A DNA stretch of 64,000 nucleotides from Gluconobacter wancherniae NBRC 103581 (GTDB taxonomy: Bacteria > Pseudomonadota > Alphaproteobacteria > Acetobacterales > Acetobacteraceae), in the NCBI RefSeq assembly GCF_007988885.1, contig NZ_BJUZ01000001.1:124001-188000 (forward strand). Direction: 5' to 3'. Numbering within the stretch: the first letter of the stretch is position 1; the number at the start of each line of letters is the position of its first letter. Below, piece by piece: positions 36,157-45,438 of this stretch. The notes below the pieces were generated by a model. It was given only the letters and a program-made list of their open reading frames with translations, ran no database searches and had not been told where the DNA came from. Made by a program: the position numbers and the translations under genes.

Positions 36157-36695
36157 CGTCTCGGCCCTGTCTGTGCATGTGAATGTCGCGAAGACACTGC
36201 CACCATGACGTTTCCGGAGAAAGGAAATATTCGATTGGTCCGTTTGTGTAAGAACGCGCAGATTACCTTTGGTCTTGGGGGATTATCAGAGTGCGGTCAT
36301 AAAAGCTTAACATCACAGATGTAGAGCGGATTATGTAATGGTGCCCGAAACCTTGGTTCAGGCAGTATTCGGACTTTGGCGTGGCTGGAGCAGGATGTGA
36401 AAAGCCGCGCCAAAGGGTCCATCTGTCATCGTGTCTGTTCGTATGGCATTGCTGACAGAGCTGGATGATGATGCGTCACCGTCGGAAATTGCGCCGGTCA
36501 GGCAGTCCCAGCGCGTCAAGAGTGCCTGGAATAATGTCCTCACATTACTGGCTGTGCGGTAAGCGGAAACTGATGGTATGGCTGAAGAAAGTGAAAATGA
36601 TCCCTGGCTTTCATGGCTTTTTCTGCGTGCATAACACTTGATTAGCGGAGGCCACTCCCCAAAAGCGTGTGAATCAGTTTCATAGATGAGATGTC
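36157..36695. other. 539-bp intergenic region
   Basis: Between the lipase (minus) and a LysR gene (plus). The centre holds a 74-codon plus-strand frame broken by one TGA (listed as a possible pseudogene). No RNA or repeat was seen. Confidence 0.4.
36338..36562 (+). pseudogene. Possible small gene interrupted by one TGA
   Basis: Read from ATG 36338, one frame runs 20 codons to a TGA at 36398-36400 and then continues in the same frame for 53 codons to TAA at 36560-36562. The second part (KAAPKGPSVIV, later MALLTELDDDASPSEIAP) has codon use like the neighbouring genes. A GAGCGGA element lies upstream of the ATG. It may be a decayed gene, a gene that really starts at ATG 36443, or chance. I do not recognise the product, and an antisense frame of similar length exists. 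Confidence 0.2.
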
Positions 36696-37598
36696 ATGGA
36701 TAATCGTGTTGGCGAGATGCAGATTTTTCTGCGTGTGGTGGAAAGCGGGAGTTTTTCGGAGGCGGCACGCCTTTCCATGACGACGCCTTCAACGGTCAGC
36801 AAGTTAATTGCGCGGATTGAAGGGCGTTTGGGGGTAAGGCTAGTCGAGCGTTCGACCCGGCGTCTGACCATCACACCGGAAGGGCAGCTTTATTATGAGC
36901 GTGCACAGGTATTGCTGTCAGAACTGGACGATATCGAGCGTTCTGTTTCGCAGGGGTCTGCACAGCCCAAGGGTATAGTGCGGGTCAATGCTTCTGTCGC
37001 GTTTGGTGCGCTCGGGCTCGAGCCACTTTTGCCAGCATTCTGGGAGGCGCATCCGGAAATTGTCGTGGATTTGTCTCTGTCAGACGAAATGGTGGATCTG
37101 TATCTGGACAGGACGGATGTTGCACTTCGGGTTGGACCGCTGCCTGACTCTACGCTGACAGCGTGGCGCATCGGGGCGGCACGACGGGTGATTGTCGCCT
37201 CTCCGGACTATCTGGCGCGGAAAGGAACACCGCGCATTGTGGCAGACCTCGATCATCATCAATGTCTGGGATTCAATTTCCGCCGGGCGGCCCCTGTGTG
37301 GCCGTTTCAGGAAGGGGGGCGGATCGTAGACCGGATGGTGAGCGGGCCATTACTGGCCAATAATGGTGAAACCGTACGTCGGATGGCGCTCTGGGGCGGT
37401 GGGCTTGCGCGTCTGGGGCAGTATCATGTGCGCGAGGATCTGCGATCTGGTGCGCTGGTCGAAGTTCTGTCCGAAGCGCGGCTGGACGATGTGGAGGCGA
37501 TCCATGCGCTGTATCACGGGGGCCATCAGGCACCACAGCGTGTGAGGGCTTTTCTGGAGTTTGTTGTGCCCAGACTACAATCCTATCTGATGGGCTGA
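36696..37598 (+). CDS. LysR-family transcriptional regulator
   Basis: A 300-residue LysR protein. Seen: HTH at FSEAARLSMTTPSTVSKLIARIEGRLGVRLVERSTRRL, followed by an effector domain with RVNASVAFGALGLEPLLPAFW and DVALRVGPLPDS. The form is that of the common DsdC/AaeR-like branch. It stands alone; the divergent lipase and the convergent lrp gene are its neighbours, so the target is unknown. Confidence 0.9.
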   Translation: MDNRVGEMQIFLRVVESGSFSEAARLSMTTPSTVSKLIARIEGRLGVRLVERSTRRLTITPEGQLYYERAQVLLSELDDIERSVSQGSAQPKGIVRVNASVAFGALGLEPLLPAFWEAHPEIVVDLSLSDEMVDLYLDRTDVALRVGPLPDSTLTAWRIGAARRVIVASPDYLARKGTPRIVADLDHHQCLGFNFRRAAPVWPFQEGGRIVDRMVSGPLLANNGETVRRMALWGGGLARLGQYHVREDLRSGALVEVLSEARLDDVEAIHALYHGGHQAPQRVRAFLEFVVPRLQSYLMG

Positions 37599-37616
37599 CC
37601 GGGCTTCGGGAAGACT

Positions 37617-38036
37617 TTAGATCGTGCTGAGCATCAGGCTGGTTTCCGAGTTTAATACGCCGTCAATCATTCTTACCTCCCGCAGTACCCTATCGAAATT
37701 TTCAAGCGTGTCGGTACGTATTTCTGCAATGAGATCCCATGCGCCGTTTGTTGTATGCAGTGCGTGCAGTTCGGGCACGGCTCGGAGAGATCTGATGACC
37801 GTTGTGGTGGATTTTCCTGCCACCTCAATCAGCATAATGGCGCGGATGGTATCGTGGTTTTCACGGGCGCGCACCGTAAACCCCAGAATGGCTCCGCTCT
37901 CCAGCAAGCGGTCCAGCCGAAGCTGAACAGTGCCTCGGGACACGCCGATTGCAGCAGCAAGTTTCGCGACCGGTGCCCGGCCATCCTGACGAAGTATGGC
38001 GAGCAACTGCCGGTCCAGCTTATCGAAAATATGCAT
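37617..38036 (-). CDS. Lrp/AsnC regulator divergent from ocd-ctlX
   Basis: A 139-residue feast/famine regulator. Seen: HTH (LDRQLLAILRQDGRAPVAKLAAAIGVSRGTVQLRLDRLLESG) and the RAM ligand domain (LHALHTTNGAWDLIAEIRTDTLENFDRVL). It is divergent from the ornithine cyclodeaminase gene over 126 bp that carry an inverted repeat and repeated ATAATCAT elements. By layout it controls ocd-ctlX, with an amino acid such as ornithine, citrulline or arginine as likely ligand. Confidence 0.92.
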   Translation of the reverse strand: MHIFDKLDRQLLAILRQDGRAPVAKLAAAIGVSRGTVQLRLDRLLESGAILGFTVRARENHDTIRAIMLIEVAGKSTTTVIRSLRAVPELHALHTTNGAWDLIAEIRTDTLENFDRVLREVRMIDGVLNSETSLMLSTI

Positions 38037-38061
38037 CTGACGATATGTACCTTATAGGGTA

Positions 38062-38121
38062 GCAATATGATCAAATTATCATAATAATATAATCATATTG
38101 CCAGTTAAAATAATCATTTTG
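38062..38121. promoter_or_regulatory. Lrp-type operator region between lrp and ocd
   Basis: GCAATATGAT (38062-38071) and ATCATATTGC (38092-38101) are perfect 10-bp inverted arms with a 20-base AT-rich spacer. The right arm is part of ATAATCATATTG, which recurs as ATAATCATTTTG 21 bp later (38110-38121), and a related ATTATCATAATA lies at 38075. Helically phased AT-rich repeats are typical of Lrp-family binding regions. Confidence 0.6.
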
Positions 38122-38162
38122 TTTGCGGATAATTCCTGCACGAACAAGGCAGGGGTGAGATT

Positions 38163-39179
38163 ATGGTCCAGTATGTTGGTGTGGAAAATCTTGTACGACT
38201 GGTTCGGCATGTCGGCATAAAAACATTTCTGCAGGAACTTGCAGGCTATATTGAGGATGATTTCCGCCGTTGGCCTGAGTTTGAGAAGGTTTCACGTATT
38301 GCCAGTCATTCCAGTGATGGTGTGATTGAACTGATGCCTACTGCGGATAGTGTTTTGTATGGCTTCAAATACGTCAATGGCCACCCGAAAAACACGCGTG
38401 AAGGTTTGCAGACAGTCACTGCTTTTGGCGTTCTATCTGATGTAAATACCGGCTATCCGCTCCTACTTTCCGAAATGACACTTCTTACAGCACTGCGAAC
38501 GGCAGCGACGTCCGCTGTTGCAGCGCGGCATCTGGCGCGATCTGACAGCCGTGTCATGGCGATTATTGGTCTGGGCGCGCAGTCCGAATTTCAGGCAACG
38601 GCTTTTCAGGCTCTTCTGGGGATTACGCATCTTCGTGTTTATGACGTGGACCCCGATGCTGCCCGCAAATTCTGTGCAAATATGAACGACAGCGGCTTGG
38701 TAATTGCGGTGGCCGGAAGCAGCCATGAAGCTGTTCAGGGTGCTGATATCATCACCACAGTCACGGCCGACAAGCTTAAGGCCACCATTTTGACGGACAA
38801 CATGATTGGTGCTGGTGTTCACATCAATGCTGTTGGCGGCGATTGCCCCGGAAAAACGGAGCTTCATGCTGATATTCTAAGCCGTGGACGGGTCTTCGTG
38901 GAATTTCCGGAACAGACCCGGATTGAAGGCGAAATCCAGCAGATGCCGGAAGATTTCCCGGTAACTGAACTCTGGCACGTCATGACCGGTGAGGCGCCTG
39001 GACGTCGCACTGAGCAGGACATCACGATTTTTGATTCCGTGGGATTTGCCACGGAAGATTTTTCGGCGTTGCGATATCTGCGAGACAAAGTGCGGGATAC
39101 GGATTTTCAGGTTGAAATAGACCTTGTTGCAGAACCCAAGGATCCCCGTGATCTGTTTGGTCTGCTGACGCGGTACTGA
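38163..39179 (+). CDS. ocd: Ornithine cyclodeaminase
   Basis: A 338-residue enzyme of the OCD/mu-crystallin family that converts L-ornithine to L-proline and ammonia with NAD. Seen: SDGVIELMPTADSVLYGFKYVNGHPKN with the substrate Lys and Arg region, LLSEMTLLTALRTAATSAVAA, the Rossmann motif IIGLGAQSEFQ (about 137-147), and NAVGGDCPGKTELH with the catalytic Asp. The full-length VNGHPKN...GFGVLSD style fits true cyclodeaminases rather than ketimine reductases. ATG 38163 follows a GGGGTGAG site. ctlX follows after 30 bp on the same strand. Confidence 0.9.
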   Translation: MVQYVGVENLVRLVRHVGIKTFLQELAGYIEDDFRRWPEFEKVSRIASHSSDGVIELMPTADSVLYGFKYVNGHPKNTREGLQTVTAFGVLSDVNTGYPLLLSEMTLLTALRTAATSAVAARHLARSDSRVMAIIGLGAQSEFQATAFQALLGITHLRVYDVDPDAARKFCANMNDSGLVIAVAGSSHEAVQGADIITTVTADKLKATILTDNMIGAGVHINAVGGDCPGKTELHADILSRGRVFVEFPEQTRIEGEIQQMPEDFPVTELWHVMTGEAPGRRTEQDITIFDSVGFATEDFSALRYLRDKVRDTDFQVEIDLVAEPKDPRDLFGLLTRY

Positions 39180-39209
39180 TTTTTTCTGTTTGGATAGGAC
39201 ATATTTGGC

Positions 39210-40145
39210 ATGACGTCTTTTTCAGTGCAGGCCCCCAAAGCAGTGGTCATGATCCGGCCGCATCATTTTTATCCAAACCCGGAAACCGAACAGGACAATG
39301 TGTTCCAGAAGCGTGATGGAACACGCACTGCTCAGGCCATCGCCGAGCAGGCTTATGCAGAAGTGACACAGGCTGCGGAAAAACTGGAAGCCGCAGGTGT
39401 TGTCGTTCACATGTTCGAAGACGAGAGCAGAAAAACGCCGGACTCGGTTTTCCCGAATAACTGGTTTTCGACGCATGCGGGTGGTCATGTTGCGCTGTAC
39501 CCGATGTTTTCGCCAAATCGTCGCCTTGAGCGCCGTTCGGATGTGATCGAGATGCTTAAGCACAATTACCGTGTGCAGGATGTCATTGATTATTCGGGGC
39601 TGGAGCAGGACGGACTCTCGCTTGAGGGCACAGGGGCCATGGTGTTCGATCATATCAGCAGGATCGCTTATGCGGCAAAATCCAACCGCACCAATGAAGT
39701 GGCGATGGAACGCTTCTGCACGCATTTCAATTTTGAGCCGATTGTTTTCGATGCAGCGGATGAGGCCGGACAGCTCATCTATCATACCAATGTGCTGATG
39801 TGCGTTGGAACAGATTTTGCCCTGATCGGGCTTGATACGATCACCAACCCACGCAGGCGGGCAGAAATCCGCGATCGTTTGAGTGAGAATGGTCGCGAAA
39901 TCATTGATCTGTCTTTCTCCCAGATCAATGATTTTTCTGGAAACGCGCTTGAGCTTTCGGGATCGCAGGGGCGTGTACTCGCCTTTTCGCGTCGCGCTTT
40001 CAGGGCGTTGAGCGTCGAGCAGAAGCGGGCGATCGAGCGCTCTGCGACGTTATTGCCGCTGGAAGTGCCAACAATCGAGCTCGCGGGGGGATCGGTTCGC
40101 TGCATGATGGCGGGGGTGCATCTGACCCCACGGCCCGGTGCTTGA
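39210..40145 (+). CDS. ctlX: CtlX-type citrulline/arginine hydrolase
   Basis: A 311-residue member of the guanidino-group modifying superfamily, of the type called citrulline utilisation hydrolase CtlX, which gives ornithine. Seen: MIRPHHFYPNPETEQDN, the PDSVFPNNWFSTH signature, LEGTGAMVFDH, the catalytic His in IYHTNVLM and the C-terminal nucleophile in GGSVRCMMAG (Cys298). The pairing with ornithine cyclodeaminase predicts citrulline (or arginine) to ornithine to proline. The related cyanobacterial AgrE fuses an arginine dihydrolase domain to such a cyclodeaminase domain. Which guanidino or ureido substrate is used here cannot be told from sequence. Confidence 0.85.
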   Translation: MTSFSVQAPKAVVMIRPHHFYPNPETEQDNVFQKRDGTRTAQAIAEQAYAEVTQAAEKLEAAGVVVHMFEDESRKTPDSVFPNNWFSTHAGGHVALYPMFSPNRRLERRSDVIEMLKHNYRVQDVIDYSGLEQDGLSLEGTGAMVFDHISRIAYAAKSNRTNEVAMERFCTHFNFEPIVFDAADEAGQLIYHTNVLMCVGTDFALIGLDTITNPRRRAEIRDRLSENGREIIDLSFSQINDFSGNALELSGSQGRVLAFSRRAFRALSVEQKRAIERSATLLPLEVPTIELAGGSVRCMMAGVHLTPRPGA

Positions 40146-40153
40146 AAAGTACT

Positions 40154-40705
40154 TTATTCGGCGTTCTGGTAAGGTGGAAGAACGTGAAAATTACGATCAA
40201 ACCAAGCGAGCCCAGCGCCTATCTGGTTTGAATTCATAATGTTTTCGACCGTACAGTATAGAACGGAGTGCGTTCCGATTTCATGCATGTTGTTGATGCT
40301 GCAGACCAGTGTTGTGATTGCATCTGCAAGCACAGGCGCATGATTATGGGCGCGATGCCAGCTCCCGGATGCAAAGCGCTCCTCCATGGTCTTGCGGCTG
40401 CTGGCAAACAGCATCGCAATATCCTGATGCTCATGGCCCAAAATATTGATTGCGAGCGTCCCGTGTTCCCGCAACACGTCGTGAGAGCGTGTGGAGCGAT
40501 TGACGCAAACCAGCACAGTGGCTGGCGTGTCTGTCACGCTACAGACAGCTGATGCCGTCATTCCATGCGGCCCCAGCGGGCCATCGGTTGTGACGATCGT
40601 AACGGCTGCACTCAGACGCGACATGGCCTGACGAAAGTCATTGGCTGTGACGGCATTTCGTAAGTTGTTTGAAGGTGGAGCGTCCAGAAGTGTTTCTGAT
40701 GTCAT
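40154..40705 (-). CDS. Flavin reductase of the organosulfur operon
   Basis: A 183-residue member of the flavin-reductase-like family that makes free FMNH2 from NAD(P)H for two-component monooxygenases. Seen: FRQAMSRLSAAVTIVTTDGPLGPHGMTASAVCSVTDTPATVLVCVN (the usual N-terminal half) and the FASGSWHRAH segment. ATG 40705 lies 28 bp after the TauD-type gene. It is the last of six genes and most likely serves the two flavin monooxygenases at the head of the operon. It converges on ctlX with 8 bp between stops. Confidence 0.88.
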   Translation of the reverse strand: MTSETLLDAPPSNNLRNAVTANDFRQAMSRLSAAVTIVTTDGPLGPHGMTASAVCSVTDTPATVLVCVNRSTRSHDVLREHGTLAINILGHEHQDIAMLFASSRKTMEERFASGSWHRAHNHAPVLADAITTLVCSINNMHEIGTHSVLYCTVENIMNSNQIGAGLAWFDRNFHVLPPYQNAE

Positions 40706-40733
40706 GATGGTTCTCTGATTTCCTTTGGAGCTG

Positions 40734-41645
40734 TCAGTGGTCCAGCGCTTCACCTGAGTCTGGCCCGACGAGGAGGCGGCTTTTACGCCCGTCAACACTG
40801 ATGGGTGTGTCACCTTTCACGGTGATGCGGCGGAGTTCTCGTCTGTGTGTATCGAAATCTGCTACGGCGTAATGCTGGGTGGCGCGGTTGTCCCAGATTG
40901 CGATGTCACCCGGTGCCCAGCTCCAACGCACGGTGTTTTCAATCTGCGTGATGTAGGACTGGAAAATCTCGATGATCTTGTTTGCATCAAGGGTAGGCAA
41001 GCCTGACAGCCCTTTGACGAAATGTCCCAGGATAAGTGTTTTTTCGCCCGTCTCCGGATGGATGCGAACCACGGGATGTTCGGTTTCATAGATCTTGGAG
41101 ACGAAAGCTGCTCTGAATTCAGCAATTTCGTGTTTGTTGGCGTCGAATTTATAATAATTGGTGTCGTAATCGTTCCCGTGGATGGCCCACAGGGTGTCTG
41201 CAAGCAGCTTCAGAGGCTCTGGCAGGTCATCATATGCCGTGGCGGTATTGGCCCATGTGGTGCTGCCACCATAGGGCGGAATGACCAGCGCGCGGAGGAT
41301 TGAAGCCTTGGGGTATGCGGGCACGAATGTGACGTCCGTGTGCCATGAATCCGTTGATCTGCCGTTCTTGGATTTTAGCTCGAAGGTATATTTCGTACCT
41401 GTGGGAGCAGCGATTGTAGGGTGGAGGATTGGCTCCCCGAAAATGCGGCTGAATTTTTCGTGCTGCTCATCGTCCAGATGCTGATCACGCAGGAACAGGA
41501 CTTTGTGGCGGGCCAGCGCCTCTCGGAGATAGGTTTGCTGATCGGGCGGAAGATCGACGGAGGCGTCCACGCCATGGATGATGGCGCCGATGCGGGCTGT
41601 TACTTTTTCGGCGGAAAGGGCCGGATGTGAAAGCCGGTCGGACAT
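40734..41645 (-). CDS. TauD-family 2-oxoglutarate-dependent sulfonate/sulfate-ester dioxygenase
   Basis: A 303-residue Fe(II)/2-oxoglutarate enzyme that hydroxylates a carbon next to sulfur so that sulfite or sulfate is released. Seen: the iron ligands in SWHTDVTF (His102, Asp104) and NRATQHYAV (His258), and the oxoglutarate-binding Arg region THRRELRR (268-272). RIHPETGEKTLILGHFVKG is typical of the TauD/AtsK group. The length is slightly above TauD and fits the sulfate-ester enzyme AtsK equally well. It is the fifth gene of the sulfur operon. Taurine, alkanesulfonates and alkyl sulfates are all possible substrates. Confidence 0.9.
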   Translation of the reverse strand: MSDRLSHPALSAEKVTARIGAIIHGVDASVDLPPDQQTYLREALARHKVLFLRDQHLDDEQHEKFSRIFGEPILHPTIAAPTGTKYTFELKSKNGRSTDSWHTDVTFVPAYPKASILRALVIPPYGGSTTWANTATAYDDLPEPLKLLADTLWAIHGNDYDTNYYKFDANKHEIAEFRAAFVSKIYETEHPVVRIHPETGEKTLILGHFVKGLSGLPTLDANKIIEIFQSYITQIENTVRWSWAPGDIAIWDNRATQHYAVADFDTHRRELRRITVKGDTPISVDGRKSRLLVGPDSGEALDH

Positions 41646-41680
41646 GAGAACATTTCCTTCAGGGACGGGCAGTGTGCCTG

Positions 41681-42967
41681 TTATGCGGTTGCTGGCTGGA
41701 GTTTTTGGGGAAGTCTGATGAAGGCGGTCAGGAGCGCGCTGAGCAGAAACAGGCCCGCATAGATGTAGATGATGCCGATGGTCCCGACCGATGATTTGAA
41801 AAGATAGACAATGAACGGGCCAATCCAGGCACTGCTTCCTGCACCAAGATTGAGCAGAGACATCGCAATCCCCTGATTTTCAGGAAGGAGGGAGGGTGTC
41901 AGGGCAGAAAGTGGTACGTACCCGGCCAGTGTCATCCCAAACAGGGCTGCAGAGAGGTAAACGAGCGGAAGGCTGGTATGGGCATAAAGTGCAGGGAGCC
42001 AGTACATTCCAACGCAGGTCAGAGCGCTGCCGATACCACCAAACCAGATGATGGTTTTGCGCCAGGAAATGAAATCACTGACAAAGCCGATCACGAGATT
42101 GAAGATAATATTGCTTCCGAAAATGATTTCGAGAAAGCGGATCCAGTTGCCCGAAGTGAGGCCGAGCGTTGTTGTAAAATAGAACGGCATGAACACGATG
42201 ATGCCGTGTGCCGCGCTGGAATTGATGGCCCGTACCACGCAGGCCAGCCCCAGAGAGGGATTTTTGCGGACGAGCACGAGTGTGAGACCAAGGGTATCGC
42301 GAACGTCGTTCCAGCCAGCAGATGTGATGGCGGATTGATGACGCGTATGCCCCATATTGCTGAGGGCGATCACACCGCCGCTGGCTACGGCGAGCAGTGC
42401 AATCCACAGCGTGACGTATTGCCCGTAATGAGGCAGGAGCATTTCAGCGACAACCGATCCGAGCGTCGGTAGGCCGCAGGTAAAGCAGAACCAGAACAGC
42501 CCTACAGCCAGACCCAGACGTTTTTTCTCCACCGATTTTACGAGCAGTGTCAGTAGCCCGTATGCAAATAGTGGATATCCGGCACCTCGCAGCCCGTATG
42601 TCAGAAGCAGAAGGGCGTCTGAGTGCGATGGGATGGCGATGGAAAGGAAAAGAATCTGCGGCACCACCCATAAGGTGAGACCAGCCGTCATTATGGTTCT
42701 GCTGCTGAAAACATCGCAGAGCAGGCCCGAAAACCATGCACCGATGGCGGCAACGAGCCCATAGACCGTGAACATTAGAGCTACGAAATGTTCGGTCTGT
42801 CCAGCCGAGACGAGAAAGGGGGACAGGTAGCCAATCTCGACGCCATCTCCGATCATGAAGATTAGCAGCCCTAGATACTGCGCTGTAAATGTCTGGGGCC
42901 GGTAGCCTACCAAGGGTGGCACCAATTCTGGCGCCGGGGTGGAGAGGTGTTGGATCTGCTCTGACAT
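41681..42967 (-). CDS. MFS importer of the organosulfur operon
   Basis: A 428-residue inner-membrane carrier with twelve predicted segments. Motif A is seen as WFSGLLCDVFSSRTIM (after segment 2). RGAGYPLFAYGLLTLL recalls polyol permeases of the RbtT/DalT type. I chose ATG 42967; the first 24 codons of the longer frame run into the TBDR gene. The start is 4 bp after the TBDR stop, and the dioxygenase follows after 35 bp. By position it carries the compound that the TBDR brings into the periplasm, a job done in other sulfonate systems by the ABC importers SsuABC or TauABC. The substrate is inferred. Confidence 0.85.
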   Translation of the reverse strand: MSEQIQHLSTPAPELVPPLVGYRPQTFTAQYLGLLIFMIGDGVEIGYLSPFLVSAGQTEHFVALMFTVYGLVAAIGAWFSGLLCDVFSSRTIMTAGLTLWVVPQILFLSIAIPSHSDALLLLTYGLRGAGYPLFAYGLLTLLVKSVEKKRLGLAVGLFWFCFTCGLPTLGSVVAEMLLPHYGQYVTLWIALLAVASGGVIALSNMGHTRHQSAITSAGWNDVRDTLGLTLVLVRKNPSLGLACVVRAINSSAAHGIIVFMPFYFTTTLGLTSGNWIRFLEIIFGSNIIFNLVIGFVSDFISWRKTIIWFGGIGSALTCVGMYWLPALYAHTSLPLVYLSAALFGMTLAGYVPLSALTPSLLPENQGIAMSLLNLGAGSSAWIGPFIVYLFKSSVGTIGIIYIYAGLFLLSALLTAFIRLPQKLQPATA

Positions 42968-42971
42968 GGGA

Positions 42972-45389
42972 TCAGAAATCCGCGTGTACGGAGCCGAAAT
43001 ACTGCCGGGGAGCACCAAGCACGATGGACTGGTAATCACCGCTCATCGGATAGCCGTTCTGGCCCATCGTCGAGATGTATTTGACGTTCGTAACGTTATA
43101 GACGTTGAAATCTATGGACAGGTTATGGACAAAGCTGCTTGGGCTGAAACGGTGCAGCGTTTTAGTTAGGTCGTATCGGGCGCCTAGATTGGTCAGCCAG
43201 TAAGCCGGTACTTTCGTATCGCCGGTGTAGCTGAGGTTACGTTTGCCGACATATTGCGTTTCGATATGTGCGGAAGCGTCATGCCAGGTATAGGAAAGCT
43301 GTCCGCGATACATGAGTTGCGGATAAGCAACGACCTGCTGCCCCTTGATGTGATAGATGATCTGCTGCCCGTTGACGGTTGCAGGGACGTTGTCGCTGTA
43401 AGTCGCGTGGTTATAGCTGATGCTGTTGCTCAGGCTGAGGCCATGGATCGGAGTCAGTGTCAGTCCGGCATCCACACCATTCATCGCAACGCCGCCGACG
43501 TTTTTGATCGTGGTGTATGGGTTGGTGGTCGGGCCTGTGGAAATACGTTGCAGCCGGTTCGAGAAATCCGTGCGGTAAGCATAGAGCGAGCCGGAAACGA
43601 CTTTCCCCAGATAGCGATATCCGACGGCGTAGTTCCAGTCTGTTTCTGGTTGCAGACTGTTCCGCGAGGCTTCGAAAGCTGCTTGTGTGGTCGAAAGGGG
43701 AGACGTGCCGCTGTTGTACCCGGAAACCGGGTAGACTTTTACGTTCTCGGCAATATCGAAATAGAGTTGATGCCCTCTCGCAAAGCGCCATTCGCCACTG
43801 AAATGTGGAAGAAAGGGCTTACTGACGGACAGTGAATTTCCGCCCGAGAGTGCGGTCGTGCGTGTGTAAGGTTCCCAGTTGGCGAGAACGCCAACACGCG
43901 TGGTGTTCAGAACGGACCTGAACCCGGCATGCAGCGCGATGGTGTTTGTGATGTGGTACGTGTCCTGCACGTATCCTACGAACGTATTGGTGTTGAATAC
44001 CTGCTCGTACATGCGTTGGAAGGGCGTGCCCAGATTGCTCAGGCCGTTGACGGGCGTTGCCGTCCCGTTGAGCACATCTGCCAGAAGTGGCTCGGAATAC
44101 GCCAGTTTGTTGACGTCAAAATGGGTGTTTTCATACCAGACGCCCGCGTTGAGGGCATGTCGGGCAATTGTGTAGGATAGCGAGGAGCGCAGGCCGAAGC
44201 GGTTTGTATCGGGCTGGGTCACCTGATCGATCAGCGGCGCGCCGGTTGGAGAGTCCAGAAGCGGGCTTGCGACTGATCCACGCTGGAAAGAGCGATGCCC
44301 ATAAAATGTGGACTGCCAGCGCAGGCGATCTGTCAGTGCGAGGTCGGATGTAACACCGCCCATGTAAGAATGCTGAAGCTGGGCGCCTTCGTAATAGGAC
44401 GCGGTGTAAGGGCTTTTGAGTTTTGCATATGCCGCAGGTACTTCCCCGCCGGGAAGACCACGCTCCGCCAGTGCAATGCGATAGGCCGTTTCGTAACCGT
44501 TCTTTGTGCCGATCAGGTTATCGATGGCGTAACCACCGTTGTTGAACATATCGAGGCTGTAATCCTGATAGTTCTGCATCTCCAGATCCGCATAATCGAA
44601 GAAGCCGGTAATTTTGCTGCTTTCTCCGATGGGGTGCAGGATTTTGGCATTCACCTGCTGCATGAACTGGTCCTGCCCGCCGCGCCACTTATCTGTGTCG
44701 TTGCGTGCGTAGGAGACATAAAAGCGGGTGCCCTGCTTATTCAGGTCACCGCTGTCTACGCGCACAAACGTCCGATACATGGAATTGCTGCCAAATGTCT
44801 GGTTTATGGTGCCACCGCGATGGTGCGAGGGATCGCGTGAGACGAACTGGACGGTGCCACCGAGATTGGACGTGCTGGCCACGCTTTCGGAGCCTGTGGA
44901 GGCCGAAACATCTATGCGGTCAATATTCTCGGACGAAATGGCGGATGTGGGGCTGAGGCCATTGACGTTGCTGAATTGCTGGTCGCCAAGAGGCATGCCG
45001 TCGAGCGTCATTCCGATCTGGCTCTGGTCGAAACCATGCATCAGAAACGAGTTCTGCCAGGTGTTGACGCCCTGTGGATCACCGGAATTAAATAGAACGC
45101 CAGGCAGTGTTGTCAGCGCTTTCAGCGCATTAGTTCCCGCGACGTAATTCTGGATGGTTTGCGCTGATACGGGGTTGGAGACCCAGTTTGCCTGACGGCG
45201 CCCTTCGACCCCGATCGTTTCCGCCCCCTGCGCACGAACGTGCAGGGGATGGTGGCGCGCAACGGACTTTTTTACGGCCGTTTCATCGATATTTTTTGCG
45301 GGTGCTGCAACGGCAATGCCAAATGAGAGGGACGCGGCAACGGTGAAGGAGACGCCATAGCTACGCGCTCGGAAAGTGGAACGGTTCAT
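42972..45389 (-). CDS. TonB-dependent receptor of the organosulfur operon
   Basis: An 805-residue outer-membrane receptor. Seen: signal peptide (about 1-29), a plug from about residue 60 (GVEGRRQANWVSNPVSAQTIQNYVAG and FDQSQIGMTLDGMPLGD), a barrel with YNVTNVKY near the end and a C-terminal aromatic (HADF). It is third in an operon with desulfurisation enzymes: 49 bp after the DszA-type gene and 4 bp before the MFS gene. Active outer-membrane import suggests a ligand too large or too scarce for porins, for example an aryl or alkyl sulfate or sulfonate. No iron genes are in the unit. TBDRs in sulfur-starvation operons are known in pseudomonads and xanthomonads. Confidence 0.9.
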   Translation of the reverse strand: MNRSTFRARSYGVSFTVAASLSFGIAVAAPAKNIDETAVKKSVARHHPLHVRAQGAETIGVEGRRQANWVSNPVSAQTIQNYVAGTNALKALTTLPGVLFNSGDPQGVNTWQNSFLMHGFDQSQIGMTLDGMPLGDQQFSNVNGLSPTSAISSENIDRIDVSASTGSESVASTSNLGGTVQFVSRDPSHHRGGTINQTFGSNSMYRTFVRVDSGDLNKQGTRFYVSYARNDTDKWRGGQDQFMQQVNAKILHPIGESSKITGFFDYADLEMQNYQDYSLDMFNNGGYAIDNLIGTKNGYETAYRIALAERGLPGGEVPAAYAKLKSPYTASYYEGAQLQHSYMGGVTSDLALTDRLRWQSTFYGHRSFQRGSVASPLLDSPTGAPLIDQVTQPDTNRFGLRSSLSYTIARHALNAGVWYENTHFDVNKLAYSEPLLADVLNGTATPVNGLSNLGTPFQRMYEQVFNTNTFVGYVQDTYHITNTIALHAGFRSVLNTTRVGVLANWEPYTRTTALSGGNSLSVSKPFLPHFSGEWRFARGHQLYFDIAENVKVYPVSGYNSGTSPLSTTQAAFEASRNSLQPETDWNYAVGYRYLGKVVSGSLYAYRTDFSNRLQRISTGPTTNPYTTIKNVGGVAMNGVDAGLTLTPIHGLSLSNSISYNHATYSDNVPATVNGQQIIYHIKGQQVVAYPQLMYRGQLSYTWHDASAHIETQYVGKRNLSYTGDTKVPAYWLTNLGARYDLTKTLHRFSPSSFVHNLSIDFNVYNVTNVKYISTMGQNGYPMSGDYQSIVLGAPRQYFGSVHADF

Positions 45390-45438
45390 TGGTTTTAACC
45401 CGAAAAGACAGTGTTAATTGGAGGCAGGTCTTTTTGAT

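Noticed and set aside
42972-45389. Iron-siderophore role for the TBDR in the sulfur operon.
   Set aside because: There is no Fur-like box, siderophore gene or iron reductase in the unit, and every other gene of the operon fits sulfur acquisition.
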